64,000 nt of DNA from an uncultured Anaerofilum sp. (lineage in GTDB: Bacteria > Bacillota > Clostridia > Oscillospirales > Ruminococcaceae). This document shows positions 1 through 8,769 of the stretch, piece by piece. The translations under genes and the position numbers were made by a program. Each line of letters begins with the position of its first letter. The first letter of the stretch is position 1. Location: assembly GCA_944385935.1 (NCBI GenBank), contig CALWZC010000001.1, forward strand, positions 1-64,000, read 5' to 3'. The notes beneath the pieces are model-generated. The model had not been told where the DNA came from. It saw nothing but the letters and a program-made list of their open reading frames with translations, and made no database searches.

Positions 1-29
1 GCCCCGTTCAGTACAGGACCGAACGGGGC
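1..29. terminator. GC-rich hairpin, probably the end of an upstream gene
   Basis: A 9-bp perfect inverted repeat (GCCCCGTTC at 1-9, GAACGGGGC at 21-29) with an 11-base loop opens the window. The downstream sequence is T-rich only after a short gap, so it is a plausible but imperfect intrinsic terminator for a gene lying left of the window. Confidence 0.45.
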
Positions 30-124
30 TTCCTCTAAATTATTTTTCTGTGTCTACTTTTGCTTGACAATTGCACCTTTCCCTAGGGAGAGGCCGTTGT
101 TTTTTGCTACAAGCTAGGATAAAC

Positions 125-154
125 TTGATAAAACCACCAAAAAGATGGTACAAT
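125..154 (+). promoter_or_regulatory. Promoter of the rhamnose/glycan operon
   Basis: TTGATA at 125-130 and TACAAT at 149-154 with an 18-bp spacer. The -10 box overlaps the first in-frame ATG (145), which argues that translation starts further down, at GTG 196. Confidence 0.6.
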
Positions 155-195
155 ATAAAAGACACGAAAAACTATGTACAGGTAGGGATAATACT

Positions 196-990
196 GTGGA
201 ACAAAATAAAACATTGGTAACAGCAGGCATTGTGGCCTATGGCGGTGCAGAAGAAGTGGCACAAGCAGCCATATCTGTAGCAGAGCATACCCAAGGTGTA
301 GACTTGCACCTGATGATATTGGACAATGCTTCTCCAGATGGTGCAGGTAATCAATTACAAAAAATGCAGTTTCCCCAAAATGTACAGTTGAAGTGCAGCC
401 AAACCAATTTGGGATTTGGCAAAGGGCATAATTTTATTTTTCAATTTTTGAATCAAAACCAAAAAAGCAAATATCATGCAGTCATTAACCCAGATATTAC
501 ACTGGATACTGATGCTATCACCGAAATTTGCCACTGGATGGACAACCACCCTGATGTGGCTATGGTGACCCCTAGGCTCATGTTTCCCGACGGCACCGAA
601 CAGCAAACAGCAAAACGCTACCCCAGCTTGATGGCACTGGCTGCCCGACAGCTTCCCTTGCCTTTTTTGAAAGGGGTAGAAAAACACTACCTTATGTTGG
701 ATGAGGACTTGACCAAGCCCACAGATGTGCAGTTTTGTTCTGGTTGTTTCTTTGTTATGCGAAGTGATATCTATCAAAAAATGGGTGGGTTTGACCCTCG
801 CTATTTTGTATATGTGGAAGATGCTGATATTACTCGGCAGGCGTTGCAATACGGCAGAGCCATTTATCTGCCACAAGTTTCGGTCTATCATGCATGGCAC
901 CGGGATGCCAACAAAAAACTGAAAAATTTTACTATGCAGCTTGGCTCCATGTTCAAATATTGGCATAAATGGGGCTTTAAATTTATATAA
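196..990 (+). CDS. GT2 family glycosyltransferase, rhamnosyltransferase-like
   Basis: A soluble GT-A fold sugar transferase of 264 aa that should add a nucleotide-activated sugar, probably rhamnose, to a surface glycan at the cytoplasmic membrane face. Visible motifs are an N-terminal beta strand ending AYGG, DNAS (donor binding), NPD in the DxD position, and YFVYVEDADITRQ, the acidic acceptor-side motif typical of WbbL-like rhamnosyltransferases. No membrane segment is seen. GTG 196 is preferred over ATG 145 because the promoter -10 box covers 149-154 and GGTAGGG lies 8 bases upstream of 196. It leads an operon with rmlA, rmlD and rmlB, which make dTDP-L-rhamnose, and this supports the donor guess. 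The acceptor is unknown. Confidence 0.82.
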   Translation: MEQNKTLVTAGIVAYGGAEEVAQAAISVAEHTQGVDLHLMILDNASPDGAGNQLQKMQFPQNVQLKCSQTNLGFGKGHNFIFQFLNQNQKSKYHAVINPDITLDTDAITEICHWMDNHPDVAMVTPRLMFPDGTEQQTAKRYPSLMALAARQLPLPFLKGVEKHYLMLDEDLTKPTDVQFCSGCFFVMRSDIYQKMGGFDPRYFVYVEDADITRQALQYGRAIYLPQVSVYHAWHRDANKKLKNFTMQLGSMFKYWHKWGFKFI

Positions 991-1084
991 ACTTTTGTAA
1001 GGTGTGGGCGGTACTTAGCCCGTTTTGATATATTTTTTATTTTGTTGCAAGAGATATTGTTCTTTTGCAGAAAGGAGAAACGCA

Positions 1085-1972
1085 ATGAAAGGAATTATCC
1101 TTGCCGGCGGTGCAGGTACAAGGCTGTACCCCCTCACTATGGTCACTTCCAAGCAACTGCTGCCGGTCTACGACAAACCCATGATTTACTACCCACTGTC
1201 CACTTTGATGTTGGCAGGTATTCAGGACATCCTGATTATCTCTACTCCAGAGGACACCCCCCGTTTTGAACATTTGTTAGGGGATGGAAGTCAGTTCGGT
1301 TTGCGTCTTAGCTACACCGTACAGCCCAGCCCAGACGGCTTGGCACAGGCTTTTATTTTGGGAGAAGAATTTATCGGGGATGACTGCTGTGCTATGGTAT
1401 TGGGCGACAATATCTTTTATGGCAACGGCTTTTCTCGCATTTTGAAAAATGCAGTAAACAACGCCGAAACCAATGGCAAGGCTACTGTATTTGGCTACTA
1501 TGTAAATGACCCAGAACGCTTTGGCATTGTGGAGTTTGACCAGACAGGCAAGGTCATTAGTGTAGAAGAAAAGCCCCAGAACCCAAAATCCAACTATGCA
1601 ATTACTGGTTTGTACTTCTATGACAACCGTGTTTCCAAACTGGCAAAAGAGGTAAAGCCCAGCCCCCGTGGAGAACTGGAAATTACTACACTCAATGATA
1701 TGTACCTACAAAAAGGTGACCTGAATGTGCAGCTGTTGGGCCGTGGATTTGCTTGGCTGGATACCGGCACCATGGACAGCCTTGTGGATGCTGCGGATTT
1801 TGTGCGTATGGTAGAAAAGCGGCAGGGCATTAAAATTAGTGCTCCTGAGGAGATTGCATATAAAAATGGATGGATTACCAAGGAAAAGCTGCTAGAAAGT
1901 GCCGACCGATATGGAAAAAGCCCCTATGGTGTTCATCTAAGACAGGTTGCAGAGGGAAAAGTACGCTATTGA
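1085..1972 (+). CDS. rmlA: Glucose-1-phosphate thymidylyltransferase
   Basis: Couples dTTP and glucose-1-phosphate to give dTDP-glucose, the first step of dTDP-L-rhamnose synthesis, in the cytoplasm. The 295-aa product begins with the nucleotidyltransferase signature [17 protein letters not shown] (nucleotide and Mg binding), followed by [17 protein letters not shown] and LGDNIFYG, all diagnostic of RmlA. Length matches the short RmlA family. ATG 1085 is chosen because AAAGGAGA lies 7 bases upstream and the protein then starts MKGIIL as in homologues. The gene sits 94 bp after the glycosyltransferase and 13 bp before rmlD, so it is co-transcribed with both. Confidence 0.95.
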   Translation: MKGIILAGGAGTRLYPLTMVTSKQLLPVYDKPMIYYPLSTLMLAGIQDILIISTPEDTPRFEHLLGDGSQFGLRLSYTVQPSPDGLAQAFILGEEFIGDDCCAMVLGDNIFYGNGFSRILKNAVNNAETNGKATVFGYYVNDPERFGIVEFDQTGKVISVEEKPQNPKSNYAITGLYFYDNRVSKLAKEVKPSPRGELEITTLNDMYLQKGDLNVQLLGRGFAWLDTGTMDSLVDAADFVRMVEKRQGIKISAPEEIAYKNGWITKEKLLESADRYGKSPYGVHLRQVAEGKVRY

Positions 1973-1985
1973 TGGGAGTATCTGC

Positions 1986-2888
1986 ATGAAAATTTTGATT
2001 ACTGGTGCAAAGGGTCAACTGGGCACCGAGTTGAAAAAACAACTTACTTGTGGCTATAGCGAAATTGGAGAAATTCCTTCTGCCCTAAAAAATGCAGAAG
2101 TGTTATACACCGATGTAGAAGAATTGGATATCACCAATCAACAACAGGTAAAGCAGTTTATTTTGCAGCATAAACCGGATATAATTATCAGTTCTGCTGC
2201 TTTTACAAATGTAGATGGTTGTGAAACAAGTACGGATGCTGCCTTTCAGGTAAATGCCATAGGCCCACGGAATTTGGCCATGGCTGCTGAACAAGTAGGA
2301 GCAAAGTTGATTCATGTATCCACAGACTATGTTTTTAGCGGACAAGAAAATGGGAGAATCCCATTGGATGAAAGCTATTTGCCCAATCCTGTGAGCGCAT
2401 ACGGACGTACAAAATTGTTGGGCGAGCAATATGCTTTGCAATTTTGCAGCAAGACTTTTGTAGTTCGTACAGCATGGTTGTATAGTTATACAGGCAAAAA
2501 TTTTGTGTTTACTATGATAAATGCCGGCAAAAAGTTGGGCAAATTGACAGTAGTCAATGACCAATTAGGCAACCCTACCAATGCAGTGGATTTGGCACAC
2601 CATCTTTTGAAATTGGCTGTGACAGAAGAATATGGAATCTATCACTGCACCGGAGAAGGCGTTTGCAGTTGGTATGATTTTGCTTGTGAAATTATCCGCC
2701 TTTCTGGTGTAAATGCAGAGGTTTCCCCTTGTACGAGCCAAGAGTATGCGGAAAAAAATCCCGCCGCTGCTCGGCGTCCTGCATGGAGTGCACTGGAAAA
2801 CCGAATGTTGCGCTGCACAGTGGGAAATGAAATGCGACAGTGGCAAGAGGCTCTCAAGGTCTTTTTTGAGCATTATAAACCCCAATAA
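1986..2888 (+). CDS. rmlD: dTDP-4-dehydrorhamnose reductase
   Basis: Last step of dTDP-L-rhamnose synthesis, NAD(P)H-dependent reduction of dTDP-4-keto-L-rhamnose. The 300-aa extended short-chain reductase shows the Rossmann motif TGAKGQLG at the N-terminus, a STDYVF strand and the catalytic pair in YGRTK, with ARRP near the C-terminus as in RmlD. ATG 1986 has GGGAG 7 bases upstream; an earlier in-frame codon would overlap rmlA. In most operons rmlC, the 3,5-epimerase, accompanies this gene; none is seen between rmlA and rmlB here. Confidence 0.94.
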   Translation: MKILITGAKGQLGTELKKQLTCGYSEIGEIPSALKNAEVLYTDVEELDITNQQQVKQFILQHKPDIIISSAAFTNVDGCETSTDAAFQVNAIGPRNLAMAAEQVGAKLIHVSTDYVFSGQENGRIPLDESYLPNPVSAYGRTKLLGEQYALQFCSKTFVVRTAWLYSYTGKNFVFTMINAGKKLGKLTVVNDQLGNPTNAVDLAHHLLKLAVTEEYGIYHCTGEGVCSWYDFACEIIRLSGVNAEVSPCTSQEYAEKNPAAARRPAWSALENRMLRCTVGNEMRQWQEALKVFFEHYKPQ

Positions 2889-2914
2889 AGAAGTAGAAAA
2901 TAGGAGAAACTATC

Positions 2915-3973
2915 ATGAAAACCTATCTTATTACAGGTTGTGCTGGCTTTATCGGCTCCAACTTTGTATACTATATGTTGAATAAATATAAAGAAATCCA
3001 GTTGGTTAATCTGGATAAGCTGACCTACGCCGGCAATCTGGAAAATCTGAAAGGGGTAGAAGGTGACCCACGGCACATTTTTGTGCAAGGGGATATTTGC
3101 GATAAAGAGCTGGTAAGCAAGCTCTTTGCAGAGTATGATTTTGACTATGTAATCAACTTTGCAGCAGAAAGCCATGTAGACCGTTCTATCTCTAACCCCG
3201 AAATTTTTGTACAAACCAATGTGATGGGCACTGTAAATCTGTTGCAGTGTGCAAAAAATACTTGGTATAATGAGGGAACTTGGAAAACTGGCAAAAAATT
3301 TGTGCAGGTTTCCACCGACGAGGTATATGGTAGCTTGGGTGATGAGGGCTATTTTATGGAAACAACACCCCTTTGCCCCCACAGCCCCTATTCTTCCAGC
3401 AAGGCAAGTGCAGATATGTTTGTTATGGCATTCCATGATACCTATGGTATGCCTGTAAATATTACTCGTTGTTCCAACAACTATGGCCCTTACCAATTCC
3501 CCGAAAAATTGATTCCCCTGATGATTAACAATGTAAAAAATCATAAGAAATTGCCTGTGTATGGTGATGGTATGAATGTTCGTGATTGGCTATATGTGGA
3601 GGACCACTGCAAAGCCATTGATATGGTGGCAGAAGGTGGCCGTCTGGGTGAGGTGTATAATGTTGGTGGGCACAACGAACGCCCCAACATCTTTATTGTA
3701 AAAACCATTATTGCACAGTTGCATGACCGCTTGCAGGATGAGGGCATCAGTGAGGATTTGATACAATATGTTGCCGACCGTTTGGGCCACGACCGCCGCT
3801 ATGGAATTGACCCTACAAAGATTAAGGAGGAATTGGGCTGGTACCCCGAAACTCCTTTTGAAGTTGGTATTGTGAAAACCATTGATTGGTATCTTGCCAA
3901 TGAGGAATGGATGAGCCATGTTACCAGTGGCAACTATTTGAAATACTACGAAGAAATGTATAAAAATAAATAA
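2915..3973 (+). CDS. rmlB: dTDP-glucose 4,6-dehydratase
   Basis: Converts dTDP-glucose to dTDP-4-keto-6-deoxyglucose, second step of the rhamnose pathway. The 352-aa protein has the NAD-binding motif TGCAGFIGSN, the active-site STDEVYG, and the catalytic Tyr/Lys in YSSSKASAD, plus RCSNNYGP and VRDWLYVEDH, all characteristic of RmlB. Length is normal. TAGGAG lies upstream of ATG 2915 and the gap to rmlD is 26 bp. It is the last gene of the operon; an inverted repeat follows at 4015. Confidence 0.96.
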   Translation: MKTYLITGCAGFIGSNFVYYMLNKYKEIQLVNLDKLTYAGNLENLKGVEGDPRHIFVQGDICDKELVSKLFAEYDFDYVINFAAESHVDRSISNPEIFVQTNVMGTVNLLQCAKNTWYNEGTWKTGKKFVQVSTDEVYGSLGDEGYFMETTPLCPHSPYSSSKASADMFVMAFHDTYGMPVNITRCSNNYGPYQFPEKLIPLMINNVKNHKKLPVYGDGMNVRDWLYVEDHCKAIDMVAEGGRLGEVYNVGGHNERPNIFIVKTIIAQLHDRLQDEGISEDLIQYVADRLGHDRRYGIDPTKIKEELGWYPETPFEVGIVKTIDWYLANEEWMSHVTSGNYLKYYEEMYKNK

Positions 3974-4014
3974 TTGGTGATTTTATACAAAAAGGATTTA
4001 TTGTAGTATCCTTC

Positions 4015-4080
4015 AAAACCGTTTTTAGACAGTTTTTGTCCATAAATTGGATGAATTTTGTCATAAGAACGGTTTTTTAT
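4015..4080 (+). terminator. Long-loop terminator after rmlB
   Basis: AAAACCGTT (4015-4023) pairs with AACGGTTTT (4068-4076), followed by a T-rich run. The loop of 44 bases contains further weak complementarity (GACA/TGTC). A plausible end of the rml operon. Confidence 0.5.
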
Positions 4081-4191
4081 TTTTTGAGCAATCAAAATGA
4101 AAAAAACATGCCTATAAATTTATAAAAAAATCGATAAAACGATTAAAATAAAGGTATACAAAGAAAGAAAAATATTTGTGAAAATTGTAAA

Positions 4192-4220
4192 TTGAATATG
4201 ACAAAGATACAGATTATAAT
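4192..4220 (+). promoter_or_regulatory. Promoter for the surface protein gene
   Basis: TTGAAT (4192-4197), 17-bp spacer, perfect TATAAT (4215-4220). The rest of 3974-4280 is AT-rich and holds nothing else recognisable besides the rml terminator. Confidence 0.7.
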
Positions 4221-4280
4221 AGTTACTGGAAATATTGCAAAGGCAGATTGCTGTTGTAAAATTTTGGAGGAATAGAAACG

Positions 4281-5738
4281 ATGAAAAAGCTATGTAGTTT
4301 GGTTTGTGCCGCTGCGGTTGCATTAAGCTTGACAGTTCCTGTGTTTGCACAGGGTACTCCCGGCGAAGTTGCAACAGATTTGGCGCAAATTGTTTATGAT
4401 GCACCTTGGGAAACTGATACTGCAAAACAGATGGTACAGCAGGTTCAGCAAAACCCAGATTTGTATGTAAATCGTTTGATTGGTACCGCAGCTATTCGAG
4501 CAGTGGCAGATGAGACAGTTTTTGATTTTGTGCCAGGAACTATTGGAAGTATTATACAAACACGTATACAGGTAAAGACAGACAATATAAATTTCTCTGC
4601 TGGTTTGTTTTTGGGTCTTGAGGACTATGAAAACAACAAAAAGGGTACAACAACAGAGTTGAAACAAAATAGCGAGCAAGAATTCACACTCACTGTAGAC
4701 TTTGCACAAGAGCCTGCACTGGGCAGCTATATGAATATTTATGTCTTTTCCAATGCGCTCCAAACTGGAGAGTATGTAGGTGTAAGTGATAAAGGACAGA
4801 TTTTAGAGAGTGGCAGTCTGTATGGAAATGATTTGGGTTCTCGAACCGGAAACTTCTGGATTCCCGGAAGTGGTACTTACACTTTCACCCATGTAGATGC
4901 TTTGGAGCCAGCACCCACCGCAACCCCTGATCCTACTGCAACTCCTGTACCCACCGCAACTCCAGCACCTACTGGGGCACCCGTACCCACTGCTACCCCT
5001 GCACCTACTGATATTCCTGTACCCACCAGTGCACCGGTGCCCACTGCAACTCCTGCACCTGGTACCGGAACTCCCGGTGAAGTTGTTGGTGACAAAGCAG
5101 ACCAACTGTTGAAAAACCCTGCTAATACCCAGTTGGCAAATGAGATTGTAACCCAAATTAACTACGATAAAACTGTGAATGTAAGCAACAAGGTTGCCAA
5201 TGCTATGGCTGCTGCTATTCAGTATAGCCCCATGGCAGTGAGTGCAACCCAGAATGGTGTTCAGTTTGCAAGTACCCTCCATTCTGACAATAGCGGCTTT
5301 GTTTTAGTTCCTGAAAGCGCAGCTATCGAAGGTGACCGTGCACAGATTTCCCTGCACTTTGTAGATGGCAATGGCAATGTTGCACAGCCGAAGTTGGGCG
5401 CATTGGTTACTGTTAAGATTCCCGGAAAAACCATGCCTGCTGGTGATTATGTGCTGGTAGGAGAGGGCAACCGCATGATTGACAGCGTAACTGTAACAAC
5501 TGTAGGAAGCGACACTTTGATTAGCTTCTGGGCACCTCATTTCAGCACCTATGCTATTGTTCCTCGCTCTGCTTATGTAGCTTCTACTGGCAATGGTGGA
5601 AATACTGGCAGCACAGCAAATAATCCTATTAAGGCAACTGGCTTGGATATGAGCATGGCTTTGATGGGTGTAGTAGCAATGGCAGGCATAGCTGTAGTTG
5701 GCGGCGCAGTAGTTGCAAAAAAATCCAAAGAGAACTAA
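4281..5738 (+). CDS. Secreted surface protein with duplicated domain and PT/PA-rich linker
   Basis: Exported protein of 485 aa, function unknown. Residues 1-24 form a clear Sec signal peptide ending VPVFA. Two related segments each begin TPGEV (near residues 27 and 263), each followed by a helical stretch of about 50 residues and a beta-rich part; they are separated by a linker (about 210-260) of P-T-A-T-P and P-V-P-T type repeats. A hydrophobic segment near the C-terminus (about 455-478) ends with KKSKEN, so the protein stays in the membrane or wall. The tail NPIKATG only loosely resembles a sortase motif. GGAGG precedes ATG 4281; own promoter and terminator make it monocistronic. The linker looks like that of cell-wall-spanning Clostridial proteins. 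Adhesin or envelope scaffold are possible roles; no enzyme motif is seen. Confidence 0.75.
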   Translation: MKKLCSLVCAAAVALSLTVPVFAQGTPGEVATDLAQIVYDAPWETDTAKQMVQQVQQNPDLYVNRLIGTAAIRAVADETVFDFVPGTIGSIIQTRIQVKTDNINFSAGLFLGLEDYENNKKGTTTELKQNSEQEFTLTVDFAQEPALGSYMNIYVFSNALQTGEYVGVSDKGQILESGSLYGNDLGSRTGNFWIPGSGTYTFTHVDALEPAPTATPDPTATPVPTATPAPTGAPVPTATPAPTDIPVPTSAPVPTATPAPGTGTPGEVVGDKADQLLKNPANTQLANEIVTQINYDKTVNVSNKVANAMAAAIQYSPMAVSATQNGVQFASTLHSDNSGFVLVPESAAIEGDRAQISLHFVDGNGNVAQPKLGALVTVKIPGKTMPAGDYVLVGEGNRMIDSVTVTTVGSDTLISFWAPHFSTYAIVPRSAYVASTGNGGNTGSTANNPIKATGLDMSMALMGVVAMAGIAVVGGAVVAKKSKEN

Positions 5739-5760
5739 TTTAGTTGTAGATTAATTTCTT

Positions 5761-5797
5761 AAAAAATGCGAAAGGCAAGCCGCCTTTCGCATTTTTT
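5761..5797 (+). terminator. Intrinsic terminator of the surface protein gene
   Basis: ATGCGAAAGGC (5766-5776) pairs with GCCTTTCGCAT (5782-5792) around a 5-base loop, followed by a T run; a perfect Rho-independent terminator. Confidence 0.9.
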
Positions 5798-5802
5798 GTT
5801 TG

Positions 5803-5835
5803 AAAGTTTTCGTCCACCTTTTTCAAAAGGTGGAA
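5803..5835 (-). repeat. Interspersed palindromic repeat, copy 1
   Basis: 33 bases identical, in reverse orientation, to 44957-44989. The core is CCACCTTT / AAAGGTGG, able to fold as a hairpin. Both copies lie next to terminators in intergenic DNA. Confidence 0.75.
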
Positions 5836-5905
5836 AAATTACAAAACTTTTTACAGGTTTGAAAAATAATTTTCACAAAGATACAGCAAAAGTCGGCAAT
5901 GATTT

Positions 5906-5934
5906 TTGCTTTTAGTAGAGGAATGTGGTATAAT
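5906..5934 (+). promoter_or_regulatory. Promoter with extended -10
   Basis: TTGCTT (5906-5911), 17-bp spacer, TATAAT (5929-5934) preceded by TGG, giving a TGn extended -10. It drives the gene at 6044. The remaining leader (5941-6043) shows no recognised riboswitch. Confidence 0.7.
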
Positions 5935-6043
5935 ATTCGACGGATAACCCTATCACATATCAAATAGAAGTTGTATTTGGCATTCTTAACGAGAAAATAC
6001 TCTTATGAGAGAACGCCTGTAGAAATAGGAAGGAGAACACTTT

Positions 6044-6913
6044 ATGGCGCACAATTTCCGAACAAAAGAGGAAACTGCTCGCAATAATCGACGGATTCGC
6101 CGCCAAATTTTGGGGGCAGTGCTTACTGTATTGATGGTTGTAGGACTGTTTACTGTGGTAACCAATGGAGTACAAGGTATCACAGCTCTGTTTGATGACA
6201 CAAAGGAAAAAGAAGAATTTGAAAAGCGTTTGTACAATGTTGTTACACTAGACCCATTGCCCTTTGGCACTTTGGAGCAGGCCGACCCAGTAATATTAAA
6301 AACTGCTGCTTTGTGGTCAAGTCTAACTACTGCACGAGAAACAGGAACCCTAGACCTTTACGAGCGTGACCCCGATGATATGAGCTTGTATCTACCCGCA
6401 GTAGATGTGGATGCTGCTGCTGCCAGTTTGTATGGCCCAGATTACAAGATTGAGCATGGAACATTGCAAGATGATAACTTGACCTTTACCTATGACGAGC
6501 AACGAAAGGCCTATAAAATTCCTCCCACTGGTCAGGGTGGTTTGTACTACCCCAAGGTGGAAGAACTGAAAAAGCAAAGTGGCATTTTGCGTGTAACAGT
6601 GGGATATATCCCCAGCTATACCACCGATGAATTTGGTTTGCCTACCAGCAGTGACCCCGAAAAATATATGGACTATCTGTTTAAGAAACAAAACGGTGTC
6701 TGGTATTTGGCAGGATTGGAAGAAAGTGAAATGAAGGTAGAACGTCCACAGGCTTCTACACAACCTATAGCGGACAGCGGGATTTCTCCCGGCGCAGAAA
6801 ATCCCCAGCAGATTTTGGAGCAGCAAACCGCCAGCGGTCAGCCGGAGCAATCTACTGCACCCGAAGGAGAGGTTCCACAACCGGAATCTACTGAACCTGC
6901 ACCAGAAGGCTAA
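6044..6913 (+). CDS. Single-pass membrane protein of unknown function
   Basis: A 289-aa protein I do not recognise. A short Arg-rich cytoplasmic tail (residues 1-24) is followed by one membrane helix (about 25-48, LGAVLTVLMVVGLFTVV) and an extracellular domain of about 180 residues with mixed alpha/beta character. The C-terminal 60 residues are rich in Q, P, E, S and T and look disordered, like a wall-spanning or flexible tail. There is no cysteine-based or catalytic motif that stands out. AAGGAG precedes ATG 6044. The gene has its own promoter and terminator, and the convergent MATE gene shares that terminator, so its neighbours give no functional hint. Confidence 0.7.
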   Translation: MAHNFRTKEETARNNRRIRRQILGAVLTVLMVVGLFTVVTNGVQGITALFDDTKEKEEFEKRLYNVVTLDPLPFGTLEQADPVILKTAALWSSLTTARETGTLDLYERDPDDMSLYLPAVDVDAAAASLYGPDYKIEHGTLQDDNLTFTYDEQRKAYKIPPTGQGGLYYPKVEELKKQSGILRVTVGYIPSYTTDEFGLPTSSDPEKYMDYLFKKQNGVWYLAGLEESEMKVERPQASTQPIADSGISPGAENPQQILEQQTASGQPEQSTAPEGEVPQPESTEPAPEG

Positions 6914-6917
6914 AAAT

Positions 6918-6960
6918 AAAGCAGCGAACTTCTTTTTTTCAGGAAGTTCGCTGCTTTTTT
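6918..6960. terminator. Bidirectional terminator between convergent genes
   Basis: GCAGCGAACTTC (6921-6932) pairs with GAAGTTCGCTGC (6943-6954), with A residues before and T residues after. It overlaps the last codon of the minus-strand MATE gene. Confidence 0.88.
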
Positions 6961-8332
6961 AGTTTCTAGTAATATTACGAATCCATTTTCCACTTAAAAT
7001 ACGTGGTAATGCAATAATAACTTTTATGATATTATCTGACCGCATGGCGAAAAACACCAAGGGAGCTGACCAATGAAATACAAATGCTCCCAGTAGGCCC
7101 AAAGGAACCGCTTGTACCCACAACAAACCACAATCCAACAAAAAGTTTGCGTTTACATCGCCACCACCACGCAAAACACCAACAATGCAAACACAGCCAA
7201 AGCCCATGATAGGCTCCAGACAACCCAAAATGGTCAACAAAGAGAAGGCAATGGAGTGTGCTTCTGGGGTTACGTCATAGAGTGCTAAAATTGGCCCACG
7301 CAAAGACAGCAAAAGCAATCCAGCGCACAAACTGAGTATTTCTCCCACAACCAAAAGGCTGTTTGCAACACGCTGGGACTCTTTTCGGCTTTTTCCGCTT
7401 CCAATGGTTTTGCCACACAAAACAGCAGCAGCATTGGCAATTCCAAAGGTAAATACACTACACAACTGATTCATTACATTGGCAATGCTGGCGGCTGCCA
7501 TAAAACTGGTACCCATCCGTCCAATGGTCATATTGATAACAGCCATACCCAAGCCCCAAAGAAGTTCGTTTCCCACTACAGGGGCACTGTTTTTTAGGTA
7601 ATCTCCAAGCAATCCTTCTGTTTTTTGAAATAGATGGAAGGGTTTAAATTGGATTCTTTTTTCAAAAAACAACATGTATATGACCACAGCTACAAACTCA
7701 AATGCTCGTGCCATTACAGTGCCCATGGCAGCACCACGAATCCCATATACAGGAAAACCCAGTTGACCAAAAATAAAACACCAGTTAAAAAATACATTGA
7801 TGAAAAAGCTACAGCTATAAATTGCCATGCTGACCTTTACTTGCTCTACTGCCCGCAAACACATAAGGTAGCAGTTGGAAAAACTAAACAACAAAAAACT
7901 AAATGCCAAGGTGGAAAGATATTCTGCCGAAGCGTTGATGGCCGCTGTATCATTGGAAAAAATGCTCATCAACTGATAAGGGAAAAAGATTCCGGCAATG
8001 GTGAATAGAGCACTGGCAAATACTACTACACGCAAACTAAGAGCTAGTAAACACCGAATGCGGTGCATATCTCCTTTGCCCCAATACTGTGCAATCAACA
8101 CATTGGCTCCACTGGCTAGACCAAAGCCCAGAATATTGAGAATAAAAAAGGGTTGTCCTCCCAAATTTGCCGCTGTAATTGCAAGGTCGCCCAACTGACC
8201 TAACATAATGATGTCCATCAGGTTCACACTTAGGCTAATAATATTTTGCAATGCAATGGGAATGGTAATTGCAAACACGGTGGTATAAAAATGCTTATCT
8301 GTGCGGAAATGCTTTTGTATAAAATCTCTCAT
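6959..8332 (-). CDS. MATE family efflux transporter
   Basis: A 457-aa inner-membrane antiporter of the NorM/DinF type that exports cationic drugs or metabolites using a Na+ or H+ gradient. About twelve hydrophobic helices are visible, with the two MatE halves beginning near the N-terminus (IPIALQNIISLSVNLMDIIMLG) and mid-protein (APVVGNELLWGLGMAVINMTIGR). Start ATG 8332 is chosen because GAAGGGGGC lies just upstream on the minus strand; a TTG at 8347 is less likely. It follows a small membrane gene by 15 bp and is probably its operon partner. Substrate cannot be told from sequence. Confidence 0.88.
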   Translation of the reverse strand: MRDFIQKHFRTDKHFYTTVFAITIPIALQNIISLSVNLMDIIMLGQLGDLAITAANLGGQPFFILNILGFGLASGANVLIAQYWGKGDMHRIRCLLALSLRVVVFASALFTIAGIFFPYQLMSIFSNDTAAINASAEYLSTLAFSFLLFSFSNCYLMCLRAVEQVKVSMAIYSCSFFINVFFNWCFIFGQLGFPVYGIRGAAMGTVMARAFEFVAVVIYMLFFEKRIQFKPFHLFQKTEGLLGDYLKNSAPVVGNELLWGLGMAVINMTIGRMGTSFMAAASIANVMNQLCSVFTFGIANAAAVLCGKTIGSGKSRKESQRVANSLLVVGEILSLCAGLLLLSLRGPILALYDVTPEAHSIAFSLLTILGCLEPIMGFGCVCIVGVLRGGGDVNANFLLDCGLLWVQAVPLGLLGAFVFHWSAPLVFFAMRSDNIIKVIIALPRILSGKWIRNITRN

Positions 8333-8347
8333 AGAAGCCCCCTTCAA

Positions 8348-8698
8348 TCATTTTTTTCTGGAAACAAGTTTGTGTATCCACTGCCCCAAACACCCACTAA
8401 GCCATGCTGCTAGATTGGAAAGTAGGGTAAGCAACCCATACACTACCGAATATATCCATGCACTTTCGTTGTAGTAGAAAAATATGCTGGGTAAAAAAAC
8501 AAGTGCCACACCCAATGCAAACAGGGGCTGGAAATTCTGCTTGATGGCAACCAAACTTCCAAACATAATACACAAAATAGGAAATACCACTAGTAAAATC
8601 ATCATGGCACTTCCTGTATCTTGAATCAGTAAGGGCAAAAAGTAAAAACAAAAAATAAAGGGGAGTAGGCAAAGAGCCAAAAAAGAATATTTTTTCAT
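8348..8698 (-). CDS. Small four-helix membrane protein, unknown
   Basis: 116 aa with about four hydrophobic stretches (residues 5-25, 30-52, 60-78, 82-105) and a basic C-terminus ending SRKK. I do not recognise the family. ATG 8698 is supported by AGGAGG 9 bases upstream. The stop codon lies 15 bp before the MATE start, so the two are probably translated from one message; an accessory role to the transporter is only a guess from proximity. Confidence 0.65.
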   Translation of the reverse strand: MKKYSFLALCLLPFIFCFYFLPLLIQDTGSAMMILLVVFPILCIMFGSLVAIKQNFQPLFALGVALVFLPSIFFYYNESAWIYSVVYGLLTLLSNLAAWLSGCLGQWIHKLVSRKK

Positions 8699-8714
8699 GT
8701 AACCAATCCTCCTA

Positions 8715-8746
8715 CAAAAAAGCAGCCCGCCCAAGGGCAGGCTGCT
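8715..8746 (-). terminator. Terminator of the metG-tatD operon
   Basis: Read on the minus strand, a GC-rich stem (AGCAGCC at the base, pairing 8721-8727 with 8740-8746) is followed by six T residues. It separates the upstream operon from the small membrane gene. Confidence 0.85.
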
Positions 8747-8769
8747 TGTACCAACGGTAAAAAACCGAA

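Noticed and set aside
4911-5070. Repeat array that at first sight resembles a CRISPR or minisatellite
   Set aside because: It is in-frame coding sequence for the Pro/Thr/Ala linker of the surface protein, with irregular unit lengths and no spacers.
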